Positions 42,693 through 51,617 of a stretch of DNA of 64,000 nucleotides are shown piece after piece. The position numbers and the translations under genes were made by a program. The stretch comes from Candidatus Poribacteria bacterium (GTDB lineage: Bacteria > Poribacteria > WGA-4E > WGA-3G): the NCBI GenBank assembly GCA_022827185.1, contig JAJDTM010000017.1:62001-126000 (forward strand), given 5' to 3'. Position 1 is the first letter of the stretch. Each line of letters begins with the position of its first letter. Below the pieces are notes generated by a model that was given only the letters and a program-made list of their open reading frames with translations, ran no database searches and was not told the origin of the DNA.

Positions 42693-43856
42693 ATGAGTTT
42701 TGGCAAGGTCCTAATCCGTAGGAGTATGGAGGATTTTACGCTATATACTTTCGCTATCATTCTCGCTTTTTACATGAACAATCCAGAAACTAAACCCGAA
42801 ATTTTTACACCTGAAGAACGAGATGAAAACGAAGAACGAAAGCGTGAGTTGATTAAACTTGTTGCTTCAGGCGAGGCAGTATTGCTTGTTGGTGCTGGAA
42901 GCAGCAAGCGTGTGGGTTACCCAGATTGGCGTGGTCTTCTAAAGAATTTAGAGGATTTAACTAATGAATTTGGCTATGGTTTTAAGCCGGACAAAAAAAA
43001 GCGTGAAGATTTTCCCTTGACATACGCACAAGAAATCAAATTACATGTTTGCCAAAATGGTGATTTAAAAAAGTACTATACTTTACTTGCGCGATTATTG
43101 GAGCTTGACCTTGATATTGAAAATCCTCCGGTTGAAAAGTTGCATAAAACTCTGGTTTCACTACCGTTCAGAGGTATCCTGACAACAAATTACGATATAG
43201 TCCTTGAAGCAGCGTTAGCGGATATTACACAATCGCCAGTAGGCCTCAATTCATTGATTGTTCATGAGGACTTTGAGATAGAGGTTAATAGATTTATTCG
43301 AGCGGTTAGTGATCAAAGCAGACCACGACGTATTGCCCACTTACACGGAAGATATGACTTACCAAAGAGCATCATTTTGACTAGTAAGGACTATGAAAAA
43401 GCTTACGGTTTTGTTGTTCCAGAAGAAACTTCGGAATTAAAGAACTACCAAGGAATTTCTCGCTTAAATCTTTTTAATCCCGACTCAGAGCAGAAGAATT
43501 CTCAACCAACTCTTCATCGGAGATTGTTGTCAGTTATTTTACCTACACGTCGTTTGGTTTTTGTAGGTTTCAGTATGGATGATCCTTACTTCGAGAAAAT
43601 GTTAAAAACTGTTAGTATGGAAATGACAGAATCGGGAACATCTACTCATTTCGCTATTATGGATATCTGCCCCAAATGTGCCCAGACCTTGAAAGCCAAA
43701 GCTAAAAAGCGCAAAAGGGATTATGGTGTTGATACTGTATTCTACAAGGTATGCTATGGTTCTGCCAATCCACATCAAGGTTTAGATTGTATACTTGATG
43801 AAATTGGTAAAGAGTGCAAAATTGGAAATCAACCTGAGATTGATGATGCGGAGTAG
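42693..43856 (+). CDS. SIR2-domain protein, candidate defence NADase
   Basis: Protein of 387 residues with the SIR2_2-type fold seen in many antiphage systems: AVLLVGAGSSKRVGYPDW (GAGSS 67-71), GILTTNYDIVLEAAL (TTNYD 164-168), RIAHLHGRYD (HLHG 216-219) and VFVGFSMDDPYFEKM. Family members hydrolyse NAD+ when triggered by phage and kill or stall the cell. The C-terminal region has ICPKCAQ and many Lys. The first ~28 residues (to FYM) may not be translated: an ATG at 42774 (MNNPETKPE) is an alternative, and neither has a strong Shine-Dalgarno site. A/T-rich. Next gene downstream is a large SMEK-domain ATPase driven by a nearly identical promoter. Confidence 0.85.
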   Translation: MSFGKVLIRRSMEDFTLYTFAIILAFYMNNPETKPEIFTPEERDENEERKRELIKLVASGEAVLLVGAGSSKRVGYPDWRGLLKNLEDLTNEFGYGFKPDKKKREDFPLTYAQEIKLHVCQNGDLKKYYTLLARLLELDLDIENPPVEKLHKTLVSLPFRGILTTNYDIVLEAALADITQSPVGLNSLIVHEDFEIEVNRFIRAVSDQSRPRRIAHLHGRYDLPKSIILTSKDYEKAYGFVVPEETSELKNYQGISRLNLFNPDSEQKNSQPTLHRRLLSVILPTRRLVFVGFSMDDPYFEKMLKTVSMEMTESGTSTHFAIMDICPKCAQTLKAKAKKRKRDYGVDTVFYKVCYGSANPHQGLDCILDEIGKECKIGNQPEIDDAE

Positions 43857-43928
43857 TTGGTAGTCTGTCAACTTTCAAATCATCTGCTTTAGCCCTGTAA
43901 GGGCGGTATGTTTAGAATCTTGGTTTGC

Positions 43929-43957
43929 TTGATTCTTTTTGTCAAATGTGCTATTAT
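43929..43957 (+). promoter_or_regulatory. Promoter of the SMEK-domain ATPase gene (twin of 42563)
   Basis: TTGATT (43929-43934), 17 bp spacer, TATTAT (43952-43957), preceded by TGTGC. The spacer is conserved with the SIR2 promoter, which suggests a shared regulator or a duplicated promoter. Confidence 0.6.
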
Positions 43958-44062
43958 TTTCTCAAGGTTATCATGAAACACTGTTAGAAGAATTTTTTGT
44001 GACTCCGTAATATTGCTGCATGCCAAGGTCCTTGAATTTATTATACATGAGGTGTTATTTCA

Positions 44063-47000
44063 ATGAATTTGAAAAAAACTCAAGATAGAATCAATGAATT
44101 GATGTCAAGGTTTGTAGCCCAGATTAAAGGGGCGACAGCAATGAATAGAACAGACATCAATCGTATATCTGAGGATGTGCTAATTCGATTGTTTTCAGAA
44201 ATCTATGGACATACAGAATTGAAAAATTTAAATGTGGAAGATACTAATACACCAGCGATAGATTTAGGAGATAAGGAAACAAGAACTGCCTACCAAATTA
44301 CGTCAACGCCCAGTTCTCAAAAAGTAAAGCGGACTTTAGAAAAATTTGTTGCTCATAAACTCTACGAAGATTACGACCACCTCGTTATCTATATTCTGAC
44401 AGAAAAACAAAGCAGATATCAAGGACGAGGATTTGACGAAATAATACAAGGCAAATTCTGTTTTGATAAGAAAAATGATATACGCGATTATCGCGACTTA
44501 CTCAGAGAAATTTCTGGGTTTCCTTTGGACAAGGTCCATAGGATAGAAAGTATACTTGAGCAACATTTTGGAGAAAAACAAGAAAATGATGAGCCACAAG
44601 ATATATTGGATTGGTTAGAACAGACTAATGGTTTGTGGGGAGAGGAGTCTGGAACTATAAAAATTAATCGGAAGAAATTACGCAGTGATTTGTTGGACTT
44701 TGCCTCGCGAGGAAGCGGAGTCGTTATTGGAAGTCCAGGGGTTGGGAAAACATATTTACTCAAAGAACTCCATCAACACTTAAAGTCATCCGAAGTACCG
44801 TATCTACTTTTACCCCTTGATCAACTGGGAAATGGGACCAACGAAACCTTACGACAAGAGTTATCTTACAAAGGGGACCTGATTGAAAAGTTGAAGTCCG
44901 TTCCGGTATCAGATGATAAAGCAATTTTGCTGTTTGATGCCTTTGATGCCGCTCGAGATGAAGAAACACGCAATCGCTTCCTAAAGTTAATACGGAGTGC
45001 AGTCTATAAACTCAAAGAATCGTGGAATATTATCGTTACAGTCCGGACTTATGATGCAACAAAATCTCAAGAACTCTTAGACTTGTTTGGCAATCGTGAC
45101 GATACCGCTCTAACTCAAGATGCTAACGACAAAATTTTATGCCGCCATTTCACAATTCCCCCCTTCGATGAGAATGAGGTTCTACAAGCCTTGGAACAGA
45201 TTGATTGTCCCAGAAAAATCTACGACGAAAGTACTTCAGACTTTAAGAGGATCCTTGCCAAGCCTTTTAATCTTTGGCTATTGGAAAAAATTCTGAAATC
45301 TGTGCCGAAGGCTCCTGATTTTAGTCAGATTCGTTCTGAAGTCCAATTACTCGGTCTGTTTTGGCGACGGCGAATTGAGAATGAAAGTAAAGAGCTCATT
45401 TTGCGACGAATCTCATACCGAATGGTTAAGGAACGTTTATTAACCATCAAGGTGGATGATATTTATGATGATGTGGACCTTGATAAGCTGGTGAGAAAGA
45501 CAGCTTGGGATAAACTCCAAAGTGATGAGATCTTGACAAAAATATCTTCAAGTGGACAACGGATTGCATTTTTTCACAACATTCTCTTTGACTATGCAGT
45601 TAGCGTTCTGCTCATTGATGATGAACCTCAACACCTTGAGAATTTTATTCTTGAGGATCTGTCGCGTCCGCTTTTTCTTCGACCGAGTCTCACCTACTTT
45701 TTCACGCGCCTCTGGTACTATGATGACTCCGCGAGTTTCTGGGAAGCTTTTTGGCATATTTTACAAAACGATCAATCTGTTCCTCTGCGTCTTGTCGCGC
45801 GCTTGGTACCAACAAGCGTTATTGCAAATGAAGCACGCAAGATTAACCAATTAACACTACTTTCAGAGAAACTGCAGAACGTTGAAAAGAAAGAAATCGC
45901 AAACGAAGCAGTAACATGCCTATTGCAGGCACTTCAAACTCTACAAATTAAACGTGACACTCTCTGGATCAATTTTTTCGACAAGATTTCGGTGTACTTG
46001 AACGAAAAGTTTGCTTGGGATTTGGCAAATCTTACTTCGGCTATTCTTGAACGAACGAGTGAATCCGAAAATTCAGGGGTCGTGCATGCTTGTGGACGGG
46101 TTGGACGACGGTTGCTTGAATGGGTATGGCAGAAAAGAGAAGCAGGTAAAAATACTTGGTATGATCGGTTTGGTGGCCGCTCGGCAGTGCCACTTGTTGC
46201 CCAAACATATCACACGAAACCTGAGAAGTCTCGGATGCTCCTTGAAAAGATTCTGGAGTTGCCGCAGGAGGATAATTTCCCGATAACCTTCTTGTCATGG
46301 TTGACCAGATATGTGGACAAAATTTGGGACAATGATCCTGAATTTGTCACCTTAATTTATCACACCGCATTCCATCACAATGAATCCAGCGATGCAAAAA
46401 CAAGTCTTAGTAGCGGCGTTTTAGCTATGACAAGTACCCGCCGACAGGATTACAGCATGTGCCGATATCGGTTGATAAAACATTTTTCTGGTTTTCTTCA
46501 AGCGGCCCCATTATCTGCAACACAAGCGGTAATCCGAAGTTTAAATGTCTTCATTGTTGGAGAACATGTTGTCCGATACCTTAGAGCAGGTGTAGAACTT
46601 GAGGATATGATAGAGATATTCAATTTTCGTGGAAAACCCGCTTACTTTATGGAAGATGGTAGTTATATATGGGATGAACAAGAATATACTGATGAACCGA
46701 TTGAAATGGCGGACGCTCTGTTTGAATATATCGGAGAATTAGCGATGTCGGAAGACGCGTGTCTTGATTCACTACTTGACGTTTTCCGTAATGAAGTTAT
46801 AATAGCGTTCTTTTGGAAACGACTTTTAGGGACTGCGTCCCAGTTTCCAAGGGTTTTCGCTCCGCGCTTGTTTGAATTATGTATTGCGAAACCCATTCTG
46901 AGAGGTAATGATACCCGTTATGAACTCGGCATGTTTTTAGAAACCGCTGCGCCTGAGTTTGGATCAGACCAACGTCGTCAGATTGAAAAAAATATCTTGG

Positions 47001-48721
47001 CACTTCCAGAAGAAGCGACAGATGAGGATTCCCACAATGCCCTTGCCTATCGAAGAAATCGGCTCCTTGAACGAATTCCTGAGAATTTGTTAGTTACGGA
47101 TGAAGCAAAGCAAATCCGGGGAAAAATGGTGCGTGAGAATGATATTCAGGAAAATCGACCATTAGTTAGTTTCAGTACCCAGACGGAGGCTGTTACTGAG
47201 GAGAAATGGTTTCAAACACAGGGTGTTGACATAACTAAGTCTGAAAATCAAGGATTGCAACGCTTTTCCGCCCCTCTCAATAAATTTAGTTCAGATTGGA
47301 TGAACGGTGTACCAACTATGGAAGCCTCTAAGTTGGTTTTACCGCAATTACGGAAGGCACACACTGCTGTAAAGGATAATACAGAAGCCGATAAAGAGGT
47401 AATGAATTCGCTTTGGCATAAATTAACTGCCTGCGTGGCAATTCTCGGTCGGGTTGCTAATAAACTTGAGAACAGCGAGTTTTGTTTTTGTCGAGAAGCA
47501 CTTCTGGAGGCAGCGAAACATGAAGAACCTAAACTAAATCCTCAATATGATGACCATTTTGATTCCCCAGGGTATTCACCGTGTGCCAGACACGAAGCTG
47601 CCAGTGGACTCCTTAGGTTTGCTTCTTACCAACCTGATATGGAAATATTAGACGCCCTTGAGACGCTCGCGAGTGATTGTGTGCCCTCTGTTCGGATGGT
47701 AACAGCAATGGAGTTGTTCCGAGTTTACAACAAAGCACCAGAAAGATTCTGGCATATCATGGACAAAAGGGCAGCACATGAGCGAAATCGCGTCGTGCAA
47801 AAGTTCCTCTACTATACATTAACTCGGGTAGTTGCAAGGGAAAAAGAAAATGAAGGCAAGACAACCCGCGTCATGGCGAAACTATTGGAACATACACCTC
47901 CACTTACAGAAGGTTTAGAGCCATCGGATTCGTTCATCGTTTTGTTGATGTGGTTAAGAATTGATCGCCAAAATTCATGGGCATTCAAAACAATTAAGGA
48001 TACGTATTTCAAAGACCCGATCCGATTTGCTAAGCCGCTGAGTCGTGCGGTATCTGAGGTCGTGAGAGATTACGTCCAGCCGAAGTCCCTTGAAACCGAA
48101 GATGGACGCAGGAGAGCGAAACGAGCAATTGAGTGGTTAGGAGATGTGATTGGTCTGGTTTCTGATAGAATTAAGGAATTGTATTGTATCGTCAAGGAAG
48201 ATGAGACTGAGGAAAGTGTGGAAAGGTTACATGATACGTACAAAGTGGTTGATGAAGTTATTACACGTCTTTACTTTGCTGTTGCCTATAAAAGAGATAA
48301 GTCTGAAGAACCTGTTGAGGAAATCTCTGACAATTTACGCTGTGATTACTACAATGAAGTCAAACCTTTGATGCAACAGGTCATTACTTTTGCACAAGAC
48401 CCGGCAAGCGGTATTATGTTTGCACCGACAGCGCACTATTTCATGCAACTTTTAAGGAGCTTCCTCGACTGTAATCCGAAAGAGGTTTTGCATTTAGCAA
48501 CAGAGGTTGTAAAGTCAAGTGAAAAGTTCGGATATACGCTTGATACGCTTGCGGTTAGGGAGGTTGTAGAATTCGTTGAAATTGTACTTGCTGACTACCG
48601 GCACGAAGTGCGTGACGGCGAAGCCTTGAAAGACTTGCTGGATCTGTTAGATCTTTTTGCCAAAATAGGCTGGTCTGATGCGCTTAAACTCGTCTGGCGG
48701 CTTGATGAGGTTTTTCGGTAA
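44063..48721 (+). CDS. SMEK-domain P-loop (STAND/NACHT-like) ATPase with long helical C-terminus, candidate defence protein
   Basis: Protein of 1552 residues. The N-terminal ~150 residues follow the SMEK-domain pattern (LKNLNVEDTNTPAIDLGDKE, RTAYQITSTPSSQKVKRTLE, DHLVIYIL). The DLGD...YQITS pair is reminiscent of a degenerate nuclease core. A P-loop ATPase follows with Walker A GSPGVGKT (223-230) and Walker B AILLFDAFDAARDE (287-300), then a winged-helix-like region. About 1000 residues of helical, HEAT-like sequence complete it (for example MEILDALETLASDCVPSVRM). This architecture matches STAND-type antiphage sensors, in which the C-terminus recognises a phage protein and the N-terminus is the effector. 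GAGGTG precedes the ATG. A/T-rich relative to neighbours; probably acquired. Confidence 0.85.
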   Translation: MNLKKTQDRINELMSRFVAQIKGATAMNRTDINRISEDVLIRLFSEIYGHTELKNLNVEDTNTPAIDLGDKETRTAYQITSTPSSQKVKRTLEKFVAHKLYEDYDHLVIYILTEKQSRYQGRGFDEIIQGKFCFDKKNDIRDYRDLLREISGFPLDKVHRIESILEQHFGEKQENDEPQDILDWLEQTNGLWGEESGTIKINRKKLRSDLLDFASRGSGVVIGSPGVGKTYLLKELHQHLKSSEVPYLLLPLDQLGNGTNETLRQELSYKGDLIEKLKSVPVSDDKAILLFDAFDAARDEETRNRFLKLIRSAVYKLKESWNIIVTVRTYDATKSQELLDLFGNRDDTALTQDANDKILCRHFTIPPFDENEVLQALEQIDCPRKIYDESTSDFKRILAKPFNLWLLEKILKSVPKAPDFSQIRSEVQLLGLFWRRRIENESKELILRRISYRMVKERLLTIKVDDIYDDVDLDKLVRKTAWDKLQSDEILTKISSSGQRIAFFHNILFDYAVSVLLIDDEPQHLENFILEDLSRPLFLRPSLTYFFTRLWYYDDSASFWEAFWHILQNDQSVPLRLVARLVPTSVIANEARKINQLTLLSEKLQNVEKKEIANEAVTCLLQALQTLQIKRDTLWINFFDKISVYLNEKFAWDLANLTSAILERTSESENSGVVHACGRVGRRLLEWVWQKREAGKNTWYDRFGGRSAVPLVAQTYHTKPEKSRMLLEKILELPQEDNFPITFLSWLTRYVDKIWDNDPEFVTLIYHTAFHHNESSDAKTSLSSGVLAMTSTRRQDYSMCRYRLIKHFSGFLQAAPLSATQAVIRSLNVFIVGEHVVRYLRAGVELEDMIEIFNFRGKPAYFMEDGSYIWDEQEYTDEPIEMADALFEYIGELAMSEDACLDSLLDVFRNEVIIAFFWKRLLGTASQFPRVFAPRLFELCIAKPILRGNDTRYELGMFLETAAPEFGSDQRRQIEKNILALPEEATDEDSHNALAYRRNRLLERIPENLLVTDEAKQIRGKMVRENDIQENRPLVSFSTQTEAVTEEKWFQTQGVDITKSENQGLQRFSAPLNKFSSDWMNGVPTMEASKLVLPQLRKAHTAVKDNTEADKEVMNSLWHKLTACVAILGRVANKLENSEFCFCREALLEAAKHEEPKLNPQYDDHFDSPGYSPCARHEAASGLLRFASYQPDMEILDALETLASDCVPSVRMVTAMELFRVYNKAPERFWHIMDKRAAHERNRVVQKFLYYTLTRVVAREKENEGKTTRVMAKLLEHTPPLTEGLEPSDSFIVLLMWLRIDRQNSWAFKTIKDTYFKDPIRFAKPLSRAVSEVVRDYVQPKSLETEDGRRRAKRAIEWLGDVIGLVSDRIKELYCIVKEDETEESVERLHDTYKVVDEVITRLYFAVAYKRDKSEEPVEEISDNLRCDYYNEVKPLMQQVITFAQDPASGIMFAPTAHYFMQLLRSFLDCNPKEVLHLATEVVKSSEKFGYTLDTLAVREVVEFVEIVLADYRHEVRDGEALKDLLDLLDLFAKIGWSDALKLVWRLDEVFR

Positions 48722-48850
48722 GTTGGCTTTACGCCCTCTTATAGTAAAGTCCGTAATTACTTTTATAGTGTCGGGGTTAATGAAGATTAATTTTTTAATT
48801 CGGTAATTTCATAAAATATCCAGTGAGATTACCACAGCGTTTGTGCCTAA

Positions 48851-48885
48851 GACCCGGTGCGGTTCCAAACCACACCTACCGGGTC
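48851..48885. repeat. Palindromic repeat family B, copy B5
   Basis: Outer arms GACCCGGT and ACCGGGTC enclose the family core GTGCGGTTCCAAACCACAC, where one arm base has changed without compensation. Confidence 0.6.
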
Positions 48886-49012
48886 TGGGGATTACCGATT
48901 TATCTTCTTAAACTTCATCAAACCCTGCCTGCAGTTGGGATAGTAAGACATTATTACAGTGCATCTCATAGATGTTTGCGTGTATTATTGGGTGAGGATT
49001 TTCGATGGAAGC

Positions 49013-49066
49013 AACCCCCTAAATCCCCCTTATCAGGGGGACTTGAAGACGGAATGCGTAAGTCTT
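49013..49066. repeat. Dispersed TIR/hairpin element, copy A5 (left end missing)
   Basis: Core AACCCCCTAAATCCCCCTTA, AGGGGGACTTGAAGAC and right end GGAATGCGTAAGTCTT. Confidence 0.8.
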
Positions 49067-49282
49067 ATAGGTTTTGGGTTTATTGTCTGTCAATTGGTGT
49101 TATACAAACATTTATGGGAGAAATTCTAACTGATACCGAATCTGAAAAATAAACTCACATTTCAGAGATTTTGAAACTCATTGAATGTTTACGCACGTAA
49201 GAGCGCAATAAATTGCGCAACTACGAACCGGTTTTTCGTTAATGAGAATCGTTTATTTTGAAATGGTATGAGGATTAATCAA

Positions 49283-49417
49283 ATGACTGCAGTAATTATC
49301 ACCATAGGTTCAATCGCTGCGATAGTGGGTGTTAGCGTTGCCACTTGGTCTATCGTCACCACGAGAAAAAATTACTATGATGAGTATATGAAGCGGAAAC
49401 GCAGGGCAGACGATTAA
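49283..49417 (+). CDS. 44-residue single-pass membrane microprotein
   Basis: Very short gene with one hydrophobic helix (AVIITIGSIAAIVGVSVATW, residues 3-22) followed by a basic tail (RKNYYDEYMKRKRRADD). GAGG lies nine bases before the ATG at 49283; an in-frame ATG at 49268 is also possible. By the positive-inside rule the tail is cytoplasmic. Ends 32 bases before the M24 gene on the same strand, so it may be co-transcribed. Function unknown. Confidence 0.6.
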   Translation: MTAVIITIGSIAAIVGVSVATWSIVTTRKNYYDEYMKRKRRADD

Positions 49418-49449
49418 AGGTTTTAGGAAAAAAGTACACTTTGAGTAGC

Positions 49450-50631
49450 ATGAAGATAACAGAGATTCAGAATGAATTGGCTGAATTAGAATTAGATGCG
49501 TGGCTTTTATACGATTTTCGTGGGATAAACCCGATTGCGCAGAATGTGGCGGGTTTGGCAGGGGCACATATCACGCGCCGATGGTTCTGTCTTATCCCTG
49601 CGTCTGGTGCGCCGCGGTGGCTTGTCCATCGGATTGAGACATCGAATTTTACGGATGTGCAAGGACAGGTTGCACTCTATGCGGGATGGGAAGAACTTAA
49701 TGAAGTGATACAGACCCTACTCGCCGGTATCAAAACGGTTGCGATGGAGTATTCACCAAACGCCGAGATTCCTTATATTTCACGGGTGGATGCTGGCACG
49801 CTGGAGTGGATTCGTTCGTTCGGGATTGAAGTACGTACGTCTGCGGAACTGGCACAGCGTGTGGAAGCACGGCTCAGTGACGCGCAAGCTGCAGGACATC
49901 AAACCTCTGCACGCTTGGTGTTGCAAGCGAAAGATTACGCCTTCGCGTGGATCGGTTCGCAGCTGCGGGATGGGAAAAGTATTACAGAATATGACGTTCA
50001 GCAGGAAATTCTCGGTCAGTTTGATGCGATGGATTTGGTCACAGACCACCCGCCTATTGTTGCTGTGAATGCAAAAAGTAGCGACCCGCACTATGCACCC
50101 TCCGCAACGGATACCCAAGAGATTCAAGCAGACGATTTCATTCTGATTGATTTATGGGCAAAGCAGAAAGAGCCAGACGCGGTTTTTGCGGACACGACGT
50201 GGGTGGCTTATGCGGGGGAAACTGTCCCGGCGCGGTATACTGAGATTTTTGATATTGTCAAGACGGCGCGAGACAAGGCAATACGGTTTATCCGAGAAAA
50301 ATGGGCTGTCGATGAACCGATTCACGGTTATGAAGTGGATGACTGTGTCCGCGGATATATCACTGAAAAGGGGTATGGGGATTACTTTATTCACCGCACG
50401 GGACATAACATCGGGACTGTTATCCATGGGAACGGCGTGAATTTAGACAACTTAGAGACGCGTGATGCACGGGTCTTGATTTCGGGTGTTTGTTTCTCAA
50501 TTGAGCCGGGGATCTATCTTACCGATTTCGGCGTTCGGACAGAAGTCGACGTTTTCTTAGCCGGTCCAGGGAGAGACGGCGTAAAAGTGACAACCGCTCC
50601 CGTTCAAAATCAGATATTACCATTGCTGTAA
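49450..50631 (+). CDS. M24-family Xaa-Pro-aminopeptidase-like protein
   Basis: Protein of 393 residues of the pita-bread fold. An N-terminal creatinase-like domain (ELELDAWLLYDFRGINPIAQ) is followed by the catalytic domain. All five metal ligands of the fold can be matched: Asp in ILIDLWAKQ, Asp in VFADTTWVA, His in RTGHNIGT, Glu in SIEPGIYL and Glu in RTEVDVFL. This suggests an active dipeptidase/prolidase or a related hydrolase. ATG at 49450 is chosen over a TTG nine bases earlier. Its last 113 bases overlap a convergent gene. Confidence 0.9.
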   Translation: MKITEIQNELAELELDAWLLYDFRGINPIAQNVAGLAGAHITRRWFCLIPASGAPRWLVHRIETSNFTDVQGQVALYAGWEELNEVIQTLLAGIKTVAMEYSPNAEIPYISRVDAGTLEWIRSFGIEVRTSAELAQRVEARLSDAQAAGHQTSARLVLQAKDYAFAWIGSQLRDGKSITEYDVQQEILGQFDAMDLVTDHPPIVAVNAKSSDPHYAPSATDTQEIQADDFILIDLWAKQKEPDAVFADTTWVAYAGETVPARYTEIFDIVKTARDKAIRFIREKWAVDEPIHGYEVDDCVRGYITEKGYGDYFIHRTGHNIGTVIHGNGVNLDNLETRDARVLISGVCFSIEPGIYLTDFGVRTEVDVFLAGPGRDGVKVTTAPVQNQILPLL

Positions 50632-51370
50632 CCTTGTAATTCCGCTTTTTCAGATCTGTGAAAATGTGCGAAAGATAGAGACGTGCGTTGAGTATCCACT
50701 GCTCGGCATACGTTGCTGCCAGCAGGGGGAGGGCTATCGTCAAACGTGGCGATTCGAGTAGCCACTGCTCGGCGTATTCGGCAAAGTCTGTATCTACAAG
50801 TTTATTACTTCCGAGTTGATAAACCACATAGCGTTTGTCCTCACGCGCTTCCATTCTTGGATTGAGCGGTGTGTTGAGTGAGAGACGTTTTGTGCCGTCA
50901 ATCTCAAGCGTCCAGAAGAAGTAGTCTTCGTTGTGTCCGAGGTACCCGATTTCTACGTCAAGCCGATGCGGGGTTTCAGTGCTGATTGGACTTGCGACCA
51001 TATCGCGTTTGAGTATGACTGGATAGATTGCTGCGAAAAAGATTTGTTCAAATCCGAGCGGTTGATGGGCGTGTACGAGAATGTCTAAGAGCGTCTGTTC
51101 TTGTTCCGAACGTTTGAGTTCTAAGCAGCTTTTTGCGAAGACTTCATCTCTGAGTGCCCGCATTTCAGGAGGTGCGTCTGCGTGAAGCGGTTGGAGTTCT
51201 TGTATCAACTTAAGAATGCGGCGGCGTTTGGGCATGACACGCCAGAGTACCCAATGCCACAAGGTTTGCCACGTCTCCTTTTCACGCAGTTGGCTGAGAA
51301 GTGCGATCGCGCTTATAAGGATGCGTTGGAATATGTTTTCGGATACTGGGTTTCGCTGTTGGTTTGCCAT
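50519..51370 (-). CDS. Unknown protein of 283 residues, overlapping the M24 gene tail-to-tail
   Basis: Not recognised. The N-terminus is basic and may be membrane-associated (RILISAIALLSQL near 16-28). The middle has the mixed sequence RLDVEIGYLGHNEDYFFWTLE and YVVYQLGSNKLVDTDFAEYA, and the C-terminus is strongly basic (RERLSLLRRLSLDRLRKRRL). The final 37 residues are encoded antisense to the conserved end of the M24 gene, so the true stop could be in doubt; the frame is otherwise clear. No Shine-Dalgarno site; TATAAA lies three bases from the ATG. Confidence 0.62.
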   Translation of the reverse strand: MANQQRNPVSENIFQRILISAIALLSQLREKETWQTLWHWVLWRVMPKRRRILKLIQELQPLHADAPPEMRALRDEVFAKSCLELKRSEQEQTLLDILVHAHQPLGFEQIFFAAIYPVILKRDMVASPISTETPHRLDVEIGYLGHNEDYFFWTLEIDGTKRLSLNTPLNPRMEAREDKRYVVYQLGSNKLVDTDFAEYAEQWLLESPRLTIALPLLAATYAEQWILNARLYLSHIFTDLKKRNYKVTAMVISDFERERLSLLRRLSLDRLRKRRLLSERRNR

Positions 51371-51375
51371 GGTTT

Positions 51376-51545
51376 TATAGTTGTCAGTTTCCAGTTTTCA
51401 GTTACGAGTTACCAGTTAAAAGAAAGACTTGATGCATCAAACTCTCACTGCGAGGCACTCTTAACTGGTTACTGATTACTGCCTCTTAAAGGTTTTTCGC
51501 AGAAAAACCGTCCTGAAAACTGAAAGATTTTTTGAAAAAAACGCA
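51376..51545. repeat. CAGTTACCAGTT-type repeat patch with TTTTTCGCAGAAAAA hairpin
   Basis: GTTACGAGTTACCAGTT (51400) is inverted later as AACTGGTTACTG (51463), and GGTTTTTCGCAGAAAAACC forms a hairpin near 51492. The same mixture, in reverse, is seen at 63690-63838. Confidence 0.5.
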
Positions 51546-51571
51546 TTGATGGTTGATGGCTAATTAGAAAT

Positions 51572-51600
51572 TTGACTTTTTGCTGAGAGTGTGCTATAAT
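51572..51600 (+). promoter_or_regulatory. Promoter of tRNA-Leu
   Basis: TTGACT (51572-51577), 17 bp spacer, TATAAT (51595-51600), preceded by TGTGC. Near consensus, 17 bases before the mature tRNA. Confidence 0.75.
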
Positions 51601-51617
51601 ATATGTTGCTAAACAGA

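Larger units (their letters stand above)
48722..49282. other. 560-base intergenic stretch with repeats
   Basis: No convincing gene before the small membrane ORF at 49283. It holds a family B palindrome with long outer arms (48851-48885), repeat copy A5 (49013-49066), and a short palindrome GCGCAATAAATTGCGC (49203-49218). Confidence 0.55.

Noticed and set aside
42693..48721. Known Thoeris or SIR2-HerA defence system
   Set aside because: No TIR-domain (ThsB) protein and no HerA-type FtsK/HerA motif are next to the SIR2 gene; the partner is a SMEK-domain ATPase.
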